DNA of 64,000 nucleotides, taken from Zerene cesonia. Its lineage: Eukaryota > Arthropoda > Insecta > Lepidoptera > Pieridae. Below are positions 61,614 through 64,000 of the stretch, piece after piece. The position numbers and the translations under genes are program-made. Where the stretch lies: NCBI RefSeq assembly GCF_012273895.1, contig NW_024045132.1:62001-126000 (forward strand). Reading direction: 5' to 3'. The notes below the pieces were generated by a model. The model was not told the DNA's origin. It worked only from the letters and a program-made list of their open reading frames with translations, and did no database searches. The first letter of the stretch is position 1, and each line of letters starts with the position of its first letter.

Positions 61614-61954
61614 TCCCTACTAATATTATAAATGCGAAAGTAACTCTGTCTGTCTATTACGCTTTCACGCCTATACCACTGATTCGATTTTGATAAAATT
61701 TGATACGAAGAGAGAACTGAACTTGGGAAAGGGCATAGGACACTTTTTATTGCGAAAAAAGGGTTGAAAGAGGCGATGAAAGTTTGTATGAAAGTTCGTT
61801 ATTGTCAAACCGATTTTGATGAAACTTGGTATGAAAATGGAGCTAAACGTGGGAAAGAACAAACCATACTTATTAATGCGAAGAAAATACTCCTTACCAT
61901 GTCGCGCGATATAAGCGAATTCTACACGGGCGAAGCCGCGAGCGAAAAGCTAGT
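61614..61954 (+). mobile_element. Non-autonomous Helitron, longer variant
   Basis: Shares the 5' end TCCCTACTAATATTATAAAT with Lep1 copies, but has a different body containing two related units (GATTCGATTTTGATAAAATT and CCGATTTTGATGAAACTTGG). It ends CGGGCGAAGCCGCGAGCG..AAAAGCTAGT. The 96-codon frame through it is repeat-derived. Confidence 0.75.
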
Positions 61955-62902
61955 AATAGATATTTGTAACAAAAATTTAAAAAACCGTCTCCTAATAGTG
62001 AGAACTAGACCAAATTTGATTGAGAATACAAGTCAGGCACGAGCTAACAAATAAAAAAGAGTCATAAAATTCTGTTGAACTAATCTCTTCCTTTTTTGAA
62101 ATCAGTTGAAAAGTCATAGAAGATATAGTTTCCATTATATTCTATTCTCGACTTCTACCTAACTAATACCTGTCCCATTCCCGAAGAATATATCGATAGA
62201 TCCAATTTGCCAAGTTTTTGTACTGTCTGGAATGAGTTCATGCAGAAATTGAGGAAGACCAGGAATCGTAGAACCGTACACTACTACACAACAAAGTTTG
62301 AGGATCAAACATACGTGTGCACTTGCGTGCTTCTAAAATTGTATTACTGGAGGAGATTAAAATTTAAGAACTAATTCTTGTTACCAATTTGACATTAAAT
62401 GTTTCTGCAAACAGACCAATAAACTGACTAACAATGGGATAAGAAAAAGAATTAATCCTCTGGGGACGTTCCGTAATGGATTTCATCCCCGGCTTAGGAA
62501 GTGTCACTCAACGTCACCAAGATATCGTTTGCAATTATTTCTTTTTGCGTCCATTATAGACATTGATGGAATACAATTATTTGCAGCTCTCTTTCTTGGA
62601 ATACGATTCAAAGGAAAATTTAGTTTCCTTGTTACGATTTGATTGAAAGGTGTGAAATGAATTATATAAATGTTTGGCGGATCGCAAATACTACTGGTAC
62701 TAAAATGGGAAAGCAATATTCAATGAAAGTTGTTTGCGCTGAAAACGCCCTGACAAAATTCATTAAATTTTAATGGAAGCCTTAAATACAATTATGTTGA
62801 TCCTTATTTGGTATTAGAATAGTGTAAGTAAATTTTTAAAAATAAACGTGTTTTTAGAAGTTTTCCTGATTTCACTTCATTATTATCGTACTATTGCGGT
62901 AG
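61955..62902. other. Intergenic, no gene seen
   Basis: AT-rich with a GC-richer patch at about 62455-62530. A 70-codon minus-strand frame has no recognisable domain. Confidence 0.45.
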
Positions 62903-63110
62903 TCGAAAACGCTTCGGCACGAACTGGGCCAGCTCGCACCGAGGAAGTACGAGTAAGTACGAGGAGAGCCGGAGGCCCATGTTCTTTTCCTTAGCCTTCC
63001 ATTCCTTACCTTTATTCTTCTTGTCAATCCTTTTTCAATCCCGTTCCAATTCGAAGTCGGTAATCCATTTGTAGAGGCGTATGGTCTGCAAACGATCTTA
63101 CTTTTTTTTT
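62903..63110 (+). mobile_element. Metulj-like SINE, internally deleted and truncated
   Basis: CGCTTCGGCACGAACTGGGC and CAGCTCGCACCGAGGAAGTA lead, after loss of the CCACAGAAAACC..TACGG segment and a short duplication of AGTACGAG, into GAGAGCCGGAGGCCC, the pyrimidine-rich middle and CATTTGTAGAGGCG, stopping before the 3' module. Confidence 0.75.
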
Positions 63111-64000
63111 ACATAATAAAGTACAGTTATAAGTCACAGCCATTGATCATAATAATTGATTTATCGCTTTTATTTATACCTTCAACCAACTTCAACAAAA
63201 GCTGAGGTCTTTACGACTTGCGACTAATGCTACAGTTTGTTTATGTATGTGTGTTACCTTAACGAATTCGACTCGATGAACCAACTTTGATGATTCTACT
63301 TTTTATTTTGACATCTGGTGCATTCCGTGTAGTCCAATTTATATGTGGTCTATTTCTGATAATCTTAAGGCAAAGTTTTTTCTTAATAATCATATATTCG
63401 TTATTTGGAACATTGAAATAAAGAAAATTAATAGTAAGTTCACGTTGTGAGCCTTGAAGAGTTAGATGTTTCTTTTTATTCCGCTAAATAAGTAATTGAA
63501 AAAAAAACATAAAACAAATGTATGAAAACAAGTCGGTTTCCCTGGTATATAATAATCAACTGTTTGAATTCAATGCCTATAATGAATAAAAAAATAAAAA
63601 AAATCTCTCAGAAAAATCAAGGCAAATAAAAGTAACTGATGAAGAAGTCATGATATTTTAGTAAGTAGGGCCTTATTGAATGGATTTGGAAAACAGAACA
63701 TTTTTTTCGCTATACAATAATTTGCCTGTTTTCTAAGGTAAAAATAGTCTATTTGTTTTCATGTACTTAGTTAAACAATTTACAAAACGAACTGAATGTT
63801 TTCATTGGACGCAGATCAATCCTTATACCCCGCTGCGAGAATGATTAATCGTTGCGGGGAGTCTGTGTGGAAAATAACTATTTTTCATGTTTTCTAAGCC
63901 TCTTTAGTGCGGCTGCCATAGACAGAATGTTACCCTTAACTTACGCGATTCGTTTTAAAGTATTCGTTTATTCCATTCGGTTAGGCGACTAGTCGTAAGT
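63111..64000. other. Intergenic, no gene seen
   Basis: AT-rich unique sequence to the window end. No gene or repeat was recognised. Confidence 0.5.

Noticed and set aside
61764..62054. 96-codon plus-strand open frame
   Set aside because: It lies mostly inside the longer Helitron variant, whose words recur as remnants elsewhere in non-coding form.
1..64000. CRISPR arrays, bacterial operons or viral genes
   Set aside because: No regularly spaced repeats, no compact gene strings and no recognisable viral or prokaryotic protein were seen; introns, SINEs and Helitrons indicate an insect nuclear genome.

Overview
This window looks like nuclear DNA from a butterfly or moth, most likely a nymphalid butterfly. 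It is very AT-rich and gene-poor. It is dotted with repeat families known from Lepidoptera: Metulj-like SINEs (described from Heliconius), short Helitrons of the Lep1 type that end in CTAG|T, a second Helitron family ending in GGGTCAGCTA, a tRNA-headed SINE, and LINE 3' tails ending in AATAAATAAAT. Family names come from memory of their sequence; no database was searched. One 1000-base run of N (4549-5548) is an assembly gap.

Only one protein-coding gene can be fully supported. It lies on the minus strand at 8262-12601, with its 5' UTR continuing to at least 12660. Four coding exons join in frame at consensus splice sites into a 1370-residue cell-surface protein: signal peptide, cysteine-rich LRR N-cap, about 41 leucine-rich repeats, LRR C-cap, one fibronectin type III domain, one transmembrane helix and a 58-residue cytoplasmic tail without a TIR domain. 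The LRR array is a single 3126-nt exon flanked by phase-1 introns. A splice acceptor at 12661 shows at least one further non-coding 5' exon upstream; a GC-rich segment at about 17.6-17.9 kb with a minus-strand donor is the best candidate for it and for the promoter.

Layout: 1-8 kb is intergenic with one intact SINE (with target-site duplication), one Metulj-like SINE, the gap and two GC-richer unique islands. 8.2-12.7 kb is the LRR gene. 12.7-18 kb is its presumed upstream region, holding a 606-bp fold-back element whose arms each carry a tRNA-like unit with Pol III A box, B box and T6 terminator. 18-64 kb has no convincing gene: it is unique AT-rich DNA with scattered SINEs, Helitrons, LINE tails, some strong inverted repeats (three clustered at 48.4-48.7 kb), a diverged local duplication (45.6 and 47.2 kb), and one possible exon or retropseudogene near 60 kb on the minus strand.

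No bacterial-type operons, CRISPR arrays, viral genes or rRNA genes were seen. The points most worth following are the LRR-FN3 receptor gene with its frame-neutral LRR exon, the tRNA-like fold-back element, and the hairpin cluster at 48.4-48.7 kb.
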